Origin: Rhizobium croatiense
GTDB lineage: Bacteria; Pseudomonadota; Alphaproteobacteria; Rhizobiales; Rhizobiaceae
Assembly (NCBI RefSeq): GCF_019793465.1
Contig: NZ_JAILYJ010000009.1
Span: 124,001-188,000 of the forward strand
Length of the DNA stretch: 64,000 nt
Direction of reading: 5' to 3'
Positions 62,092 to 64,000 of this stretch are shown piece after piece. Position 1 is the first letter of the stretch; every line of letters begins with the position of its first letter. The notes below the pieces were generated by a model that did no database searches, had not been told where the DNA came from, and was given only the letters and a program-made list of their open reading frames with translations. The translations under genes were made by a program, and so were the position numbers.

Positions 62092-63222
62092 TTACACCGG
62101 ATCGAGATCGCCCCTCGCCCATTCCTCCATCGTCTCCGCCATGAAATCGGCGAAGCGGCCTTCGGCAATCGCCTTGCGAATGCCCTGCATCAGTTCCTGG
62201 TAGTAGGCGAGATTGTGCCAGGAGAGCAGCATGCCGCCGAGTGCCTCGTTGGCGCGGACGAGATGGTGCAGATAGGCGCGTGAATACTCGCGCGAGGCCG
62301 GGCAGTTCGACTGTTCGTCGAGCGGACGCATATCCTCGGCATGGCGGGCGTTGCGGATATTGACCTTGCCGCGGCGGGTGAAGGCGAGACCATGGCGGCC
62401 GGAACGGGTCGGCATGACGCAGTCGAACATGTCGATGCCGCGGGCGACCGATTTCAGGATATCGTCAGGCGTGCCGACGCCCATGAGGTAACGCGGCTTT
62501 TCCACAGGAAGCACGGGCAGCGTCGTTTCCAGCATCCGCAGCATGACGTCCTGCGGTTCGCCGACGGCAAGGCCGCCGACCGCATAGCCCTTGAGGTCGA
62601 GCTGGCTCAGCGCCTCGGCCGAGCGGATGCGCAGCGCCGGGATATCGCCGCCCTGGACGATGCCAAACATCGCCTTGCCCGGCTGCTCGCCGAAGGCGAC
62701 CCGGCAGCGTTCGGCCCAGCGCAGCGACATTTCCATGGCGCGCTCGATCTCCTTCGGCTCGGCCGGCAGCGCCACGCATTCGTCGAGCTGCATCTGGATA
62801 TCGGAGCCGAGCAGCCCCTGGATTTCGATGGAGCGCTCCGGCGACATATGGTGCAGGCTGCCGTCGACATGCGATTTGAAGGTGACGCCCTGTTCGTCGA
62901 GCTTGCGCAGACCGGAGAGCGACATGACCTGGAAGCCGCCGGAATCCGTCAGGATCGGATGTTCCCAGCGAATGAGCTTGTGCAGGCCGCCAAGGCGGGC
63001 GACGCGCTCGGCGGTCGGGCGCAGCATCAGGTGATAGGTGTTGCCGAGAATGATATCGGCGCCGGTCTCGCGCACCTGCTCGAGATACATGGCCTTGACG
63101 GTGCCGACTGTGCCGACTGGCATGAAGGCCGGCGTGCGGATTTCGCCCCGCGGCATGGAGATTACGCCGAGGCGGGCGCCGGCATCGGTCTTGTCAAGGG
63201 TGAATTGGAAGTTCTCGGTCAT
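62092..63222 (-). CDS. tgt: tRNA-guanine transglycosylase with altered zinc site
   Basis: Exchanges guanine-34 for preQ1 in tRNAs with GUN anticodons. A 376-residue TIM-barrel enzyme: [13 protein letters not shown] and GMGTP-like [11 protein letters not shown] are present, along with [13 protein letters not shown]. The usual zinc ligands CxCxxC read S305-N-C307-P-A-S310, so two of three cysteines are Ser; the following [11 protein letters not shown] and SWHN segments are intact. This may be normal for rhizobial Tgt. The start overlaps queA by 4 bp. Confidence 0.95.
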   Translation of the reverse strand: MTENFQFTLDKTDAGARLGVISMPRGEIRTPAFMPVGTVGTVKAMYLEQVRETGADIILGNTYHLMLRPTAERVARLGGLHKLIRWEHPILTDSGGFQVMSLSGLRKLDEQGVTFKSHVDGSLHHMSPERSIEIQGLLGSDIQMQLDECVALPAEPKEIERAMEMSLRWAERCRVAFGEQPGKAMFGIVQGGDIPALRIRSAEALSQLDLKGYAVGGLAVGEPQDVMLRMLETTLPVLPVEKPRYLMGVGTPDDILKSVARGIDMFDCVMPTRSGRHGLAFTRRGKVNIRNARHAEDMRPLDEQSNCPASREYSRAYLHHLVRANEALGGMLLSWHNLAYYQELMQGIRKAIAEGRFADFMAETMEEWARGDLDPV

Positions 63223-64000
63223 CTGTCTTTCCGGAAAAGAAGGCTCGCGTCGCCGTAGGAGTAGAAGCGGTAGCCCGTGGAAATGGCGTGTTTATAGGCC
63301 GCGCGCATGGTTTCAAAGCCTGAAAAGGCCGAGACCAGCATGAACAGCGTCGAGCGCGGGAGGTGGAAATTGGTCATCAGCATGTCGACCGCCTTGAAAC
63401 GATAGCCGGGCGTAATGAAGATACCGGTGGCGCCGGCCCAGGGTTTGATCTCTCCGCCTTCTCCAGCCGCACTTTCGATGAGCCGCAGCGAGGTCGTGCC
63501 GACGCAGACGATGCGCCCGCCCCTTGCCTTGATGGCATTCAGCCGGGCGGCGATTTCACCGCTGACATAGCCGCTTTCAAGATGCATCTTGTGATCGTCG
63601 GTATCGTCGGCCTTGACGGGCAGGAAGGTGCCGGCGCCGACATGCAGGGTGACGAAATGGCGTTCGATGCCGGCCTTATCCAGCGCCGCAAACAGATCAG
63701 GCGTGAAATGCAGGCCGGCGGTCGGTGCGGCGACGGCGCCTTCCTCGCGGGCATAGATCGTCTGGTAGTCGGCGCGGTCGCGCTCGTCCTCGGGACGCTT
63801 GGCGGCGATATAGGGCGGCAGCGGAATATGGCCGACGGCGGCGATCGCCTCGTCGAGCGCCGGGCCGGACAGATCGAAGGCGAGCGTCACTTCGCCCGCC
63901 TCGCCCTTTTCCTCCACCGTCGCATCGAGCGAGCCGATCATGCAGCTTTCGCCGGAATGGCCAAATGCGATGCGGTCGCCCTCCTTGATGCGTTTGCCGG
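63219..64000 (-). CDS. queA: S-adenosylmethionine:tRNA ribosyltransferase-isomerase, 5' end cut by window edge
   Basis: Makes epoxyqueuosine from preQ1-tRNA and SAM. The frame is open to the right edge ([20 protein letters not shown] precedes the internal ATG at 63941), so the N-terminal third is missing. Family segments [60 protein letters not shown] and [20 protein letters not shown] are present. It is upstream of tgt with a 4-bp overlap, the usual queA-tgt operon. Confidence 0.96.
   Translation of the reverse strand, partial: GKRIKEGDRIAFGHSGESCMIGSLDATVEEKGEAGEVTLAFDLSGPALDEAIAAVGHIPLPPYIAAKRPEDERDRADYQTIYAREEGAVAAPTAGLHFTPDLFAALDKAGIERHFVTLHVGAGTFLPVKADDTDDHKMHLESGYVSGEIAARLNAIKARGGRIVCVGTTSLRLIESAAGEGGEIKPWAGATGIFITPGYRFKAVDMLMTNFHLPRSTLFMLVSAFSGFETMRAAYKHAISTGYRFYSYGDASLLFRKDR

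Overview
The window looks like chromosomal DNA of a Rhizobium (R. leguminosarum/R. etli type). It is GC-rich and carries conserved alphaproteobacterial housekeeping blocks: tpiA-secG-pyrG, ppiD-trpD-trpC-moaC-moeA, tmk-holB, metG-tatD-MBL and queA-tgt. It also has rhizobial palindromic intergenic repeats and promoters with the GGAAC-N18/19-TT layout of the general-stress sigma factor EcfG/RpoE2. No replication origin, CRISPR array or complete insertion sequence was seen. The genus call is inference from gene content and sequence style.

1-17 kb: tpiA (cut by the left edge), secG and pyrG, then an SRPBCC protein, a divergent pair of citrate-synthase-like genes sharing a palindrome-rich promoter, a FecR protein with a CHASE2 adenylate cyclase, a DEAD-box helicase and a small methyltransferase. 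Facing them is the leftward block ppiD-trpD-trpC-moaC-moeA, interrupted by a composite palindromic repeat.

17-25 kb: an accessory stretch of envelope and stress genes: a DUF883 protein, a GlsB-type membrane protein, an entericidin-like lipoprotein, several previously unlisted proteins of about 30-40 residues, two transglutaminase-like proteins, and a divergent TetR/exported-RidA pair with a large operator. A terminase remnant lies near tRNA-Ser(UGA).

25-37 kb: RlpA, a D-alanyl-D-alanine carboxypeptidase-like protein with altered motifs, tmk, holB, a TauE permease, metG-tatD-MBL, a TerC protein, a sigma-EcfG-type stress locus and an AsnC C-terminal fragment.

37-51 kb: signalling and regulation: a CHASE-GGDEF-EAL protein, a zinc-ribbon/cyclase/ATPase/TPR protein, a peroxiredoxin, a winged-helix-TPR regulator divergent from an MFS transporter, a MarR-GNAT operon with a perfect operator, and a two-domain M16 protease.

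51-58 kb: a LacI regulator converging on a leftward operon that encodes a GpdQ-like phosphodiesterase and a complete carbohydrate-type ABC importer. Then come two small genes divergently transcribed from good EcfG-type promoters.

58-64 kb: an HxlR regulator with an orphan ketoacyl synthase, a DUF4864 protein followed by a decayed copy of its own tail, an acyltransferase, tgt and queA (cut by the right edge).
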